In this document: positions 18,177 to 28,487 of the stretch, one piece after another
Layout of the letters: each line of letters starts with the position of its first letter
How positions within the stretch are numbered: position 1 is the first letter of the stretch
Assembly: GCF_035917995.1 (NCBI RefSeq)
Contig: NZ_CP109131.1
Coordinates: 2,418,001-2,482,000, forward strand
DNA: 64,000 nt
From: Streptosporangium sp. NBC_01755
GTDB lineage: Bacteria; Actinomycetota; Actinomycetes; Streptosporangiales; Streptosporangiaceae
Direction of reading: 5' to 3'
Notes under the pieces: model-generated
What the model was told of the DNA's origin: nothing
Databases searched by the model: none
What the model saw: only the letters and a program-made list of their open reading frames with translations
Position numbers and translations under genes: made by a program

Positions 18177-18407
18177 GTGGCCGATGAGAAGAGACCGTCG
18201 TACGAGCAGGCGCGCGAGGAGCTGACCGAGGTGGTCCGCAGCCTTGAGGCGGGCGGGCTCACCCTGGAACAGTCGATCGAGCTCTGGGAGCGCGGCGAGA
18301 AGCTGGCCGCGGTCTGCGAGGAGTGGCTTCAGGGTGCCCGGGTGAAGCTCGCGGCGGCCATGGCTCAGCGGCGGCACCCCGACCCTGCCGGGGAAGCGCC
18401 TTTCTAA
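18177..18407 (+). CDS. xseB: exodeoxyribonuclease VII small subunit
   Basis: A 76-aa protein, normal for XseB, with the family pattern SYEQAREELTEVVRSLEAGG, then LEQSIELWERGEKLA. It is a small helical partner that binds the coiled-coil part of XseA. The start is GTG 18177 after GGTGGGG. It must have its own promoter because the GNAT gene intervenes. Confidence 0.95.
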   Translation: MADEKRPSYEQAREELTEVVRSLEAGGLTLEQSIELWERGEKLAAVCEEWLQGARVKLAAAMAQRRHPDPAGEAPF

Positions 18408-18535
18408 GGCGTGTTCCAAGGTCCGGCGTCTCTGCCATCAGGGACTGAAAGGTCCCTGCGGGGAACAGGCGTCCCGGCCTGGGGAGAACAGGTCAGGGTT
18501 CGGCGGGCCCCGGCGGGCGACGAGGCCCCGAAGAG

Positions 18536-19081
18536 CTAGGAGTCGTTCCTCGGCTGCCGCTTGAGGGAGCCCGCCAGGGTGGACAGCTCGTCCCACGGGG
18601 CGGTGCCGGTGACGACGATCGTGACGTCGGGCAGGAAGCGTACGAGGGAACGCTGGTTCTTGTCCTCACGGACGCGCTGCTCCCAGGTCACGCCGTCGAT
18701 CTGGACGGTCCCGGTGACCGTGGAGGTGTTGGAGAACCGGTTGGCGAACTCGGCCGCGGGCTTCTCGTCGCTCTGGGCGAGCATCGCGTGGAAGCGCTTG
18801 GCGGTGGCGAAGCCGAGCTTCCAGGTGGTGGCGCCTTTCTCGCGGGTGCTCCGGGAGCTGTTCGGGACCCACCCGGCGGCGACGGGCTCGGGGGCCCACA
18901 TCTGGAAGGGCGCCGTACGGCGCAGGTCGGCCAGCGCGATCGAGTAGTCGACCCTGGGGATGTGCTCGGTCCTGCTCTGCGGTGTGACCAGCAGGAACAG
19001 GCCGACAGCGGCCAGGCAGACCGCCATCGCGACCACGTAGCCGTAGAAGCCCTGAGTGAACTTTTGCACGACTGTCGACAC
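18536..19081 (-). CDS. DUF4245 membrane-anchored protein
   Basis: A 181-aa protein with one N-terminal membrane helix (about 12-33) and an extracytoplasmic domain of the DUF4245 type (VDYSIALADLRRTAPFQMWAP near residue 48). The M. tuberculosis counterpart Rv1100 sits next to glpX, as here. The function is unknown. GTG 19081 is chosen because it directly precedes the conserved N-terminus; it lies 26 bp after the TetR stop, so the two are likely cotranscribed. Confidence 0.85.
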   Translation of the reverse strand: MSTVVQKFTQGFYGYVVAMAVCLAAVGLFLLVTPQSRTEHIPRVDYSIALADLRRTAPFQMWAPEPVAAGWVPNSSRSTREKGATTWKLGFATAKRFHAMLAQSDEKPAAEFANRFSNTSTVTGTVQIDGVTWEQRVREDKNQRSLVRFLPDVTIVVTGTAPWDELSTLAGSLKRQPRNDS

Positions 19082-19107
19082 TATCCGTTCAGGGAGGTGG
19101 TCCGGCC

Positions 19108-19722
19108 TCAGGGGCGGCGAATCTGGGCGATGATGGCCAGCACGTCCTCGGCGAGCGCCCGTGAGGCGTCCTCGTCGTCGGACAGGGCAACCTCGGAGAC
19201 CGCGGCGGCGAGCGCCCCGGTGAGGACCACGACCAGCGCTCCCTCGTCCCCCTCGAACAGAGCGGCGTTGCGCTTGGCCCACTGCCGGAGCCGGTCGCGC
19301 ACGATGACCTCGAACCCCGGCGGCCCGTCACCACGCAGGAACAGCGCGGAGATCTCCCGCTCGGCCAGGCAGCCCTCCAGGTAGGCGCGGGCCCCGGCGA
19401 TGAACAGCCGCATCGGATCGCTCTCGCCCGCCGCCCTGGCCTCACCGACCGCCTGTTTGGTCCGCTGGGTCTGCCGGGCCTGGAACTCGTCGAAGAGCGT
19501 AAGGTAGAGGTCGGCCTTGCCGGAAAAATGGTGGTAAAGGCTGCCGACGCTCGCCCCCGCGCGGGCGACCACGTCCGTGACCCCGGCCTCGGCGAACCCG
19601 CTTGTGACGAAAATCTCCCTGGCGGCGGACAGAAGCGCGACGCGCGTGGCGGCTCCTCGCTCGGAGGTCCGTCCGCCCACGCCTTTCACCAGCCGTTCTG
19701 TGTCGCTGCTCATGTTGGGCAC
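19108..19722 (-). CDS. TetR-family transcription regulator
   Basis: A 204-aa protein. The N-terminal helix-turn-helix occupies about residues 27-70, including [20 protein letters not shown], followed by a helical ligand-binding region. I chose GTG 19722 because GGAGG lies 5 nt upstream; ATG three codons later lacks a site. It is divergent from glpX and directly upstream of the DUF4245 gene, so it could regulate either or both. The ligand is unknown. Confidence 0.93.
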   Translation of the reverse strand: MPNMSSDTERLVKGVGGRTSERGAATRVALLSAAREIFVTSGFAEAGVTDVVARAGASVGSLYHHFSGKADLYLTLFDEFQARQTQRTKQAVGEARAAGESDPMRLFIAGARAYLEGCLAEREISALFLRGDGPPGFEVIVRDRLRQWAKRNAALFEGDEGALVVVLTGALAAAVSEVALSDDEDASRALAEDVLAIIAQIRRP

Positions 19723-19795
19723 ATTATCCTCCGCCGACCGCTCAGAGGGGCTCCAACTACGATCGTTGCATTATCCACGAGAGGGGTTTCCCACC

Positions 19796-20830
19796 ATGTC
19801 TGATCAGACGTCCGTTCCCGCCGCCCTCGCCACGGGCGAGCACGCCCCTGATCGCAACCTCGCCCTGGAGTTGGTCCGCGTCACGGAGGCGGCCGCGATG
19901 GCCGCGGCCCGCTGGGTCGGGCGGGGTGACAAGAACGGTGCCGACGGCGCCGCGGTGAACGCGATGCGCCAGCTGATCAACACGGTGTCGATGCGCGGCG
20001 TGGTGGTGATCGGCGAGGGCGAAAAGGACAACGCGCCGATGCTCTACAACGGTGAAAACGTGGGTGACGGCAGCGGCGCGGCGTGCGATGTGGCGGTCGA
20101 CCCGATCGACGGCACCCGGCTGACCGCGCTCGGCATGCCCAACGGGATCTCGGTGATCGCGGTCAGCGAGCGCGGCTCGATGTACGACCCGTCCGCCGTC
20201 TTCTACATGGACAAGCTGGTCACCGGCCCCGAGGCCGCCTCGTCAGTGGACATCAACGCGCCGGTGGCCGACAACATCGCCGCGGTGGCCCGCGCCAAGG
20301 GCGGCGAGCCCTCGGACGTGACCGTGGTCATCCTCGACCGGCCCCGCCACGAAAAGATCATCCAGGAGATCCGGGAGACCGGTGCCCGGATCAGGCTCAT
20401 CACCGACGGCGACGTGGCCGGTGCGATCATGGCGGCCCGGGTGGGCACCGGCGTCGACCTGATGCTCGGCATCGGCGGCACGCCGGAGGGCATCATCGCC
20501 GCGTGCGCCCTCAAGTGCCTCGGCGGCGTCATCCAGGGCAGGCTCTGGCCGCAGGACGACGCCGAACGCCGCCGGGCGCTGGACGCGGGCCTCGATCTCG
20601 ACGCCACGCTGAGCACGGACGACCTGGTCAGGTCCGACGACGTGTTCTTCGCGGCCACCGGAATCACCGACGGTGAGCTGATGCAGGGCGTCCGCTACCG
20701 CGCGGGGCGGGCCATCACCAATTCCCTGGTCATGCGCGGCCGTTCCGGGACGATCCGGAAGATCGAGAGCGAGCACCAGCTCTGGAAGCTGCGGGCGTAC
20801 AGCGCGATCAACTTCGACAGCGCCGGCTGA
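19796..20830 (+). CDS. glpX: fructose-1,6-bisphosphatase, class II
   Basis: A 344-aa GlpX-type phosphatase with the metal-binding motifs VVIGEGEKD and [18 protein letters not shown] and the C-terminal [15 protein letters not shown]. It dephosphorylates fructose 1,6-bisphosphate in gluconeogenesis. Actinobacteria usually rely on this class. ATG 19796 has GAGAGGGG 8-10 nt upstream. Together with pckG at 44975 it supplies two gluconeogenic steps. Confidence 0.96.
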   Translation: MSDQTSVPAALATGEHAPDRNLALELVRVTEAAAMAAARWVGRGDKNGADGAAVNAMRQLINTVSMRGVVVIGEGEKDNAPMLYNGENVGDGSGAACDVAVDPIDGTRLTALGMPNGISVIAVSERGSMYDPSAVFYMDKLVTGPEAASSVDINAPVADNIAAVARAKGGEPSDVTVVILDRPRHEKIIQEIRETGARIRLITDGDVAGAIMAARVGTGVDLMLGIGGTPEGIIAACALKCLGGVIQGRLWPQDDAERRRALDAGLDLDATLSTDDLVRSDDVFFAATGITDGELMQGVRYRAGRAITNSLVMRGRSGTIRKIESEHQLWKLRAYSAINFDSAG

Positions 20831-20875
20831 GGAGGGGCGACCAACTCCGACAGCTCCGGCTGAGGAGTGGCGACG
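20810..20875. repeat. 33-bp tandem duplication of the glpX 3' end
   Basis: Bases 20810-20842 (AACTTCGACAGCGCC...) are repeated at 20843-20875 (AACTCCGACAGCTCC...) with a few differences. The first copy contains the last codons and stop of glpX; the second lies after the stop. Confidence 0.8.
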
Positions 20876-20891
20876 GCGCCGGGAGCGGTGG

Positions 20892-21551
20892 TCAGCGGCG
20901 AAACCAAGGGCGGCGAGGGCGCTTGGGGGACTTGGCCACGATGTTCCCGAGCGTGACGACGCCGGTGATCTCGATGACCGGGCCGTCGGGCGAGGCCGGG
21001 GGGACCTGATTCTTCTTGCCCCCCATGAAGGATGAGGCGGGCATCTCGATCCGCACGCCCTCGGGGACGATCAGGGTGAGGGTGCCGCCCACCACGGTGA
21101 CCTGCAGGGTCACCCGGCTGGACTGAAGCACTGCCTCGCACAGATCGAGCTTGACGTTGGCGCAGATCGCGGTGGCGGAGAACCTGGTCGGCACGACCCA
21201 GCGGCCCGTACGCTCCTCGGAGCCGAACAGGGCCGTCACCGGGCCGACGTCGATGCGGAGCGGCTGTGCCTCCGGTGGGAGCAGGTCGGCGGTGAGTGCG
21301 GAGAGCTCGCCCAGCGTGCGGGCGCGGTAGAGCGCGTCGGTGCGCTCGTCGTGCTCGTCGTGGCTGAGACGTCCATCGGCGAGCGCGTCGCCCAGCACGG
21401 CGGCCACCCTCTCACGGTCGACGTCTCCGGCCCTCAGGTCGGCGGGACGTGGCTCGGGGCTGTTATGACGGGTGGCAGGGGGCCGGGGACTCTCCACATC
21501 TCGACCATAATCCCTGCCGGGGCTCCGGCGGCGTCGCCGGGTCACCGACAT
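20892..21551 (-). CDS. DUF1707 / LiaF-like envelope-stress-type protein
   Basis: A 219-aa protein. A DUF1707 (SHOCT-like) segment, LRAGDVDRERVAAVLGDALA, continues to about residue 92. A LiaF-like C-terminal beta-solenoid with GGTLTLIVPEGVRIEMP (about 155-171) follows. Such proteins are linked to sensing of wall damage in other Gram-positives. It has no clear membrane helix. The start at 21551 is uncertain because its ribosome site (CGGAG) is very close; the conserved part begins around residue 38. It converges on glpX. Confidence 0.8.
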   Translation of the reverse strand: MSVTRRRRRSPGRDYGRDVESPRPPATRHNSPEPRPADLRAGDVDRERVAAVLGDALADGRLSHDEHDERTDALYRARTLGELSALTADLLPPEAQPLRIDVGPVTALFGSEERTGRWVVPTRFSATAICANVKLDLCEAVLQSSRVTLQVTVVGGTLTLIVPEGVRIEMPASSFMGGKKNQVPPASPDGPVIEITGVVTLGNIVAKSPKRPRRPWFRR

Positions 21552-21767
21552 GCTCCGGAAAAGCGAGCAGCGGGCGCGGTGGGCTCAGGTCGTCGCCCCC
21601 GAGCGCTCCATCGATCCGTTCCGGCCCACTGCAGGCCCCGGCCTCCGGCCCACCACAAACCCCGGCCGGGTAGGCGAACCCGGCAGGTAGCCGGCCATTG
21701 ACCGCCGGGTACGCCGCCCCTACTCTGACGGGAATCTGAACCCCCCTCATGTTCTCTGGAGGTCGGC

Positions 21768-22232
21768 GTGCCCCTCCCACGTGACAGACAGGCGCGCGTG
21801 GCGACCTGGGCGGCGTTCTTCGTCCAGGGCCTCTGCTTCGCCACCCTGCTCACCCATGTGATCGACCTCCAGCACAGGTTCGGGCTCAGCGACGGCGACC
21901 TCACCCTGGTCCTGCTGCTCGTGCCGATGATCGCCGGTGTCGGCAGCGCGATCGCGGGCCTGCTGGCGAGCCGGTTCGGCGTCGGCCTGTCCATCATCGC
22001 CCCGCAGTCGTTCTCGGCCGCCGGGCGCCTCGGCGCCGGGGCGGAGACCGCGATCGCACGGGTCAACATGTTCAACTACGTCGGCTTCCTCGTCGGCGCC
22101 GCCGTGGTCGGCACCCTCAACGACGAGGTGAACATCCGCGTGGCCTTCTTACCCGCGGTGGTCCTGGTGGCCCTGATCGTGTTCCTGGCCAGGGGTTTCC
22201 AGCCGGAACCGGAAGTCACCGCGCGCCCCTAG
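21768..22232 (+). pseudogene. MFS transporter with a large internal deletion
   Basis: The frame is 154 codons, against about 400 for a working transporter. Residues about 12-67 look like TM1-2 of a major facilitator. The chain then jumps to APQSFSAAGRLGAGAETAI, which belongs to the C-terminal half near TM10-11, and ends with the last two helices. The frame is kept across the junction, and GTG 21768 has a perfect GGAGG site, so it can still be translated. I read it as a deletion remnant; a reduced four-helix protein with a new role is less likely. Its 3' end overlaps the MocR gene by 17 bp. Confidence 0.65.
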
Positions 22233-23739
22233 GCCCTGGTCCCAGGGCACCCGCGAGGGCGCGGATCGTCTGGTCGGCGCGGTGTACGGGCAGGCGGGCG
22301 AAGCCCATCAACAGCGCGGGCGGGCCGGGGGCGTAGCGCATCGGACCTACCGGCTCGACCGCCAGCCCGCATTCCTCCGCCCTGTCCGTCACCGATGCCT
22401 CATCCCAGCCGTACGGCAGCTCGGCGAGCAGATGGAGCCCGGCCGAGACGCCCCGTACGGTGATCTCGGGCAGGTGCTCGCCGAGGGCCAGCACCAGGGC
22501 GTCGCGCCGGGAGCGGTACTGCCGGCGCATCCTTCTCAGGTGCCGGTCGTAGTCGCCGGTCGCCACGAAGTCGGCCAGGACGTACTGCTCCAGTACGGGC
22601 GAGCCCAGGTCCAGCTCGCCGCGGGCCAGCCGCAGCGACTCGGCGATCTCGGGCGGAGCGACCACCCAGCCCAGGCGGAGCCCTGGGGCCAGGGACTTGC
22701 TGACGCTCCCGATCAGGACCACCCGGTCGGCGGCCAGCCCCTGCAGGCAGCCCACCGGGTCGCGGTCGAAACGGAACTCCGCGTCGTAGTCGTCCTCCAG
22801 GATCATCGCGCCGGTCGCGGCGGCCCACTCGATCAACTCGGCGCGGCGGCGGGGCGAGAGCACCACCCCCGTCGGGTACTGGTGCGCGGGAGTGAGCATC
22901 ACCGCCCGCGCCCCGGTCCGGGCCAGTGCCCCGACATCGATGCCCTCGTCGTCCACGGGGACGGCGACCAGGTCGGCTCCCGCCGCGCGGAGCAGCGGGA
23001 GCTGGCGCACCCCGGCCGGGTCCTCGACCGCCAGCAGGATCCGGCCCGGGGAGGACACGGAGTGCGCGACCCGCTGGACGAACCAGTCGAGGTCGTGGCG
23101 CGCCCGAACCCGGGGAAGCCTTCCCGCGAGCGCCTGAACGGTGAGGCTCAGCCCCTGCGCCACTCCGCCCACGATGACCAGGTTGTCGCAGATCACATTG
23201 GCCGCCCGGACCCTCCCGAGGTAGGCGGCCAGCTCCTCACGGAGGATGGGAACGCCGCCGGGGTCGCCGTAGTCCAGGGCCTCGACGGGCAGCGCGGTGA
23301 GCGTACGCCTCATCGAGGCCAGCCACCGCTCCCTGGGGAACGCGCCCAGGTCGGGCGCGGTGGAGCGGCGCCCGTGATACGACTCGCGGTCCTTCGCGGG
23401 GCTCGCCGGCCCCGGGCCGGCGAGCGGGGGCGTGTTGTCCCGCGGCCGGAAAAGGCCACCGGGAACGGCGCTGGAAACGGCGGTGGGGCGGCCCGCGGCC
23501 GGGGCCACCGTGGTGCCCGCCCCGGTCCTGGAGATCAGGAAGCCCTCGGCGACGAGCTGCTCGTACGCCTCGACCACCACGCCCCGGGAGAGCCCCAGGT
23601 CTCTGGCCAGCTCGCGGCTGGCGGGCAGCCGGACCCCGGCGGCCAGGCGTCCGCGCCGTACCGCCTCGCGGAGCTCGCGGGCGATCTGGGCGGCGACGCC
23701 GCCCGCCGCACGGTCGACGATGAGATGCAGATCGGCCAA
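22216..23739 (-). CDS. MocR-family regulator (GntR head, aminotransferase-like body)
   Basis: A winged helix-turn-helix head (PASRELARDLGLSRGVVVEA) is followed by a fold-type I aminotransferase-like domain. The PLP-lysine motif is SVSKSLAPGLRLGW and the Asp motif ILEDDYDAEFRFD. I place the start at TTG 23739 (LADLHLIVDR), after AGAGGA, because the longer frame would run into the divergent gene. MocR proteins use PLP or an adduct as effector. The divergent EamA gene is the likely target. Confidence 0.9.
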   Translation of the reverse strand: MADLHLIVDRAAGGVAAQIARELREAVRRGRLAAGVRLPASRELARDLGLSRGVVVEAYEQLVAEGFLISRTGAGTTVAPAAGRPTAVSSAVPGGLFRPRDNTPPLAGPGPASPAKDRESYHGRRSTAPDLGAFPRERWLASMRRTLTALPVEALDYGDPGGVPILREELAAYLGRVRAANVICDNLVIVGGVAQGLSLTVQALAGRLPRVRARHDLDWFVQRVAHSVSSPGRILLAVEDPAGVRQLPLLRAAGADLVAVPVDDEGIDVGALARTGARAVMLTPAHQYPTGVVLSPRRRAELIEWAAATGAMILEDDYDAEFRFDRDPVGCLQGLAADRVVLIGSVSKSLAPGLRLGWVVAPPEIAESLRLARGELDLGSPVLEQYVLADFVATGDYDRHLRRMRRQYRSRRDALVLALGEHLPEITVRGVSAGLHLLAELPYGWDEASVTDRAEECGLAVEPVGPMRYAPGPPALLMGFARLPVHRADQTIRALAGALGPGPRGAR

Positions 23740-23788
23740 TTGGTCCTCTGATTCAACGCTCCATTGGACCCGACGGGGGAGCCATTGG
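23736..23788. promoter_or_regulatory. CCATTGG repeats in the mocR-eamA divergent promoter
   Basis: CCAATTGG at 23736-23743 and CCATTGG at 23761-23767 and 23782-23788 recur in the 67-bp divergent region. The last two are 21 bp apart, two helical turns. MocR proteins typically bind repeated half sites in such promoters, so this is the best operator candidate. Confidence 0.55.
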
Positions 23789-23806
23789 CTTCCTAGCATT
23801 CCGCAC

Positions 23807-24736
23807 ATGAACGTGGATGTCAGCACCACCGCCCGGCCGGAGTTACGCGGTCTGAGTGAGGCCGCGGGAGCGATGTTCCTGGTGGGAACCCTGGCGGGGG
23901 TCGCCGGGGTGATCGGGGACTATCCGGTCTACGGCGGCCAGGCCATGCGTTACCTGCTGGCGGCCGTGGTCCTTCTCACGGTCGCCCGGATGGCGGGGCT
24001 GCGGTTCGTGCGGCTCACGCCCCGTGAGACGGCGCTGCTGGCGTCGCTCTCCCTGACGGGGCTGGTGATCTTCAATGTGTGCGTGATCGAGGCCACCCGG
24101 CACGGCGGCCCTGCCCTGGTCGGCACCGTTCTCGGTACCGTACCGCTGGCGCTGGCCCTGCTCGGCGGGCGCCCCTCACCCCGGCTCCTGCTGGCGGCGG
24201 CGGTGGTCGTCGCCGGAGCGACGGTGGCCACCGGGCTGGGCAGCGGCGACCCGGCCGGGCTGCTCTGGTCGCTGGGCGCGCTGGGCTGCGAGATCTGCTT
24301 CTCCATGCTGGCCATCCCGCTGCTGCCGAAGCTGGGCGCCGTACGCGTCTCGGCCTATTCGGCGGCGTTGGCCGTGCCGCTGCTGGCCGTGGCGGGCCTG
24401 CTCGCGGACGGAACCGCGATGATCCGTGTGCCGACCGCACCCGAGATCGCGGGTCTCGGCTACCAGTCGCTGGTCGTGACGGCCGTGGCGTTCTTCCTCT
24501 GGTACGACGCGCTGCCCCGGCTCGGCCCGGGGACCGCGGGACTGTTCGCCGGGTTGATCCCGGTCGGCGCCATCGCCACCGGCGCGATCCTTGGCCTCGG
24601 TACGCCCTCGGTGCCCGACCTGCTCGGCGCGGCGCTCGTGGTCGCCGGCATCGTCATCGGCCTCAGAGCCGGTGCACGCGCTGCCGGGGCAGGCTCATCG
24701 TCTGTGAAGGTGCGTCGCCCTGCTGGGGCAGGCTGA
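23807..24736 (+). CDS. EamA-family (DMT) transporter
   Basis: A 309-aa inner-membrane protein with ten predicted helices in two five-helix repeats, as in DMT exporters. ATG 23807 (MNVDVSTTARPEL) has no Shine-Dalgarno and lies close to the operator repeats, so the message may be leaderless. Pairing with a divergent MocR gene is common and suggests control by that regulator. Export of an amino acid or amine is a guess. Confidence 0.9.
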   Translation: MNVDVSTTARPELRGLSEAAGAMFLVGTLAGVAGVIGDYPVYGGQAMRYLLAAVVLLTVARMAGLRFVRLTPRETALLASLSLTGLVIFNVCVIEATRHGGPALVGTVLGTVPLALALLGGRPSPRLLLAAAVVVAGATVATGLGSGDPAGLLWSLGALGCEICFSMLAIPLLPKLGAVRVSAYSAALAVPLLAVAGLLADGTAMIRVPTAPEIAGLGYQSLVVTAVAFFLWYDALPRLGPGTAGLFAGLIPVGAIATGAILGLGTPSVPDLLGAALVVAGIVIGLRAGARAAGAGSSSVKVRRPAGAG

Positions 24737-25007
24737 CCCGCTCGGCGTTGTCGGCCCGCCGCAGGGGCGCCGCCCCCTGATGCGGGGGCAGGATCACCTG
24801 TCCCGACTCGGCGCCGATCCGCTGCCTGGGGACGGCGGTCCGAGAATCCGGCCAGCTCACCGGCCATTGAGGAGTCCGTCCATTGCCCTCCTTGATGCTT
24901 GTCAGCGTGATGGCTATCAGCGATATGGCGAGACCGGCCACCACGAAGACGGCCACGAGGATCAACAGGATGATGTCACCGATCATGATGGTGTTTCCGA
25001 TGTCCAT
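24663..25007 (-). CDS. small single-pass membrane protein
   Basis: A 114-aa protein. It has one hydrophobic N-terminal helix (about 8-36, DIILLILVAVFVVAGLAISL), then a polar, Gln/Pro/Arg-rich tail. ATG 25007 (MDIGNTIMIGD) is supported by GGGAG 5 nt upstream. The last 74 bp overlap the eamA 3' end in the opposite direction, so the tail sequence may be constrained by that gene. Function unknown. Confidence 0.5.
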   Translation of the reverse strand: MDIGNTIMIGDIILLILVAVFVVAGLAISLIAITLTSIKEGNGRTPQWPVSWPDSRTAVPRQRIGAESGQVILPPHQGAAPLRRADNAERVSLPQQGDAPSQTMSLPRQRVHRL

Positions 25008-25258
25008 GATGTCTCCCAACTTCCACCGGACGCTCGGTCCGGCCCCTTTTCAATTTTCCCTGCCTCTTCGGACATATGTGAACAAAGAGCGCATATGCCA
25101 TTAATATTTGTCCCAAATATGTAGTTTTCATATGATCTGTCCCCAAGTGTTCGTGTGGAGAGGGATCGAGACGCCGCCCGCCCGACCGCGGCGGTCGGGC
25201 ACGATCGCGAGGGCCGTACCCTCTAGGAAAACGGCGCCCGCACGGAGGATCCACGACG
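25008..25258. promoter_or_regulatory. A+T-rich promoter region before the class I fumarase
   Basis: The gap between two divergent genes is markedly A+T-rich at 25050-25140 and holds three CATATG palindromes within about 70 bp, plus ATATTTGTCCCAAATAT, an inverted repeat at about 25106-25122. These are candidate promoter or operator elements; no regulator can be named. Confidence 0.4.
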
Positions 25259-26911
<1,653 letters not shown>

Positions 26912-26943
26912 TCACACCCCGGCCTTCGCCGAACTCCGTCACA

Positions 26944-26983
26944 CAGGCGCCCGAGGTCGACGACCTCGACCTCGGAGCGCCTG
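26944..26983 (+). terminator. strong hairpin terminator after fumA
   Basis: CAGGCGC (26944-26950) and CCGAGGTCGA (26951-26960) pair with TCGACCTCGG (26966-26975) and GCGCCTG (26977-26983). The 17-bp stem has one bulged A and a 5-nt loop. It lies 32 bp after the fumA stop. The remainder of the gap up to 27243 holds the promoter of the kinase gene and no gene I can support. Confidence 0.75.
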
Positions 26984-27243
26984 GCGGAGGTGAACGGCCG
27001 GACGGCGAAAGCCCGGCGCGCTCGCCCGCGGGGCAGCCGGCCGACGCCGGGGAGCACGCTTATTACCTGCAGTTTCGCAACATTCATCCTGGTTATCCGG
27101 AGAAGCCGGGACCCCTGGGCAATTGGCCAGATATCACGTAGCGTTTCTCAACAGTTACGAGCGCGAAAATCTGACCGAAGTTGGCAAGAAGATTCGGCCC
27201 GGTCTCTACTGGTCTCATTACGCAAATCGGTAAGCTGCACCAC

Positions 27244-28452
27244 ATGCGTGCGCCGCCCGGATACCTTCTTGCAGCGCGCTACCGGCTGTCGGAACCGGTT
27301 GGGCGCGGTGGCATGGGCACTGTCTGGCGCGCACATGACGAGCTGCTCAACCGCGAGGTGGCGGTCAAGGAGGTCCGCCTCCCCCTGATCCTCGACGAGG
27401 ATCTCCGCGCCGAGCTGTGCGCCAGGACCGAGCGTGAGGGACGGGCGACCGCGATGGTCGCCCACCCCTCGGTCATCACCGTCTTCGACGTCGTCACCGA
27501 GGACGAGCGCCCCTGGATCGTGATGGAGCTGCTCCGCGCCAGATCGCTGGAGCAGCTCCTGCAGGACCACGGCCCGCTGCCTCCACGCCAGGTGGCGGAG
27601 ATCGGCCGGCAGGTCCTGGGGGCGCTGCGCGCCGTGCACGCCAAGGGGATCCTCCATCGCGACGTGAAGCCCAGCAACGTCCTGGTGACCGACGACCGGG
27701 CGGTGCTCACCGATTTCGGCCTGGCCGCGCTCGAAGGCGACGTGTCGATCACCCAGGCGGGCATCGTGCTGGGCTCGGCCGGGTACATCGCCCCCGAGCG
27801 CGTGCTGGGCGCCAAGGCCAGCCCGTCCGGCGACCTGTGGTCGCTCGGCGCGACCCTCTACACCGCCGTCGAGGGCCGCGGCCTGCACGGCCGCCGTACG
27901 GCCGCCGCCGCGCTCGCCGCGCTGACCAGCGGCGAGCCGATCCCCATAGAGCGGGCGGGACCGCTGACGCCGGTGCTGCGGGGCCTCCTCACCATCGACC
28001 CGAACTCCCGGCTCGACGCGGGACGGGCCTCGCTGATGCTCGCCCGGGTGGCGGCCGGCGGGCTGGTCGAGGAGCCCTTCGGCATGCCTCCCGGCCGGCC
28101 CGACGCCAGGCCCTCCGGGCGATTCGACGCCAGGCCGCCCGCGGGCAGGTCCGACGGGACCTCGGGTCCGCCGTTCAGCCGCCGTTCCCAGCACCGTGGG
28201 CTGCACCGGTTCGGTTCGGCGCCGACGCCCGCCCCTCGGTCCTCGGCTCCCCTGTCGGCCCCGCCGCCGTCCGGACCGATGTCGGTACCGGTGTCTCAGC
28301 CTCGTGCGCACCGGCGCCCGGGCGAGGGCGTACACAGAAAGCCGACAGAGGTTTCGTCAAGCTATCGCCCATTTGTCCGTTTCATGACGCCCCTTATAAG
28401 GTTGATGCTCCCGCGTCTTCTCTGGCCGAGGGAACTCCGTAAGCGCGGGTAA
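27244..28452 (+). CDS. Hanks-type serine/threonine protein kinase (soluble form)
   Basis: A 402-aa protein. The kinase domain spans about 12-275, with Gly loop GRGGMGTVW, ATP Lys42, catalytic HRDVKPSN (Asp140) and DFG at 157-159. The C-terminal 120 residues are Pro/Arg/Ser-rich and end in a basic, hydrophobic patch (FVRFMTPLIRLMLPRLLW), not a clean membrane helix. There is no extracellular sensor. ATG 27244 is the first start before the kinase fold. A second kinase gene follows 35 bp later in the same direction. Confidence 0.92.
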   Translation: MRAPPGYLLAARYRLSEPVGRGGMGTVWRAHDELLNREVAVKEVRLPLILDEDLRAELCARTEREGRATAMVAHPSVITVFDVVTEDERPWIVMELLRARSLEQLLQDHGPLPPRQVAEIGRQVLGALRAVHAKGILHRDVKPSNVLVTDDRAVLTDFGLAALEGDVSITQAGIVLGSAGYIAPERVLGAKASPSGDLWSLGATLYTAVEGRGLHGRRTAAAALAALTSGEPIPIERAGPLTPVLRGLLTIDPNSRLDAGRASLMLARVAAGGLVEEPFGMPPGRPDARPSGRFDARPPAGRSDGTSGPPFSRRSQHRGLHRFGSAPTPAPRSSAPLSAPPPSGPMSVPVSQPRAHRRPGEGVHRKPTEVSSSYRPFVRFMTPLIRLMLPRLLWPRELRKRG

Positions 28453-28487
28453 AGCGCTTCTCAAGGTGGAATGGCTATCTTCTTCTC

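Noticed and set aside
24663..24736. Overlap of eamA and the small membrane gene as evidence that one of them is false
   Set aside because: Both have independent support (ten-helix fold; ribosome site and membrane helix). A 74-bp tail-to-tail overlap is tolerable, so I kept both and lowered confidence in the small one.
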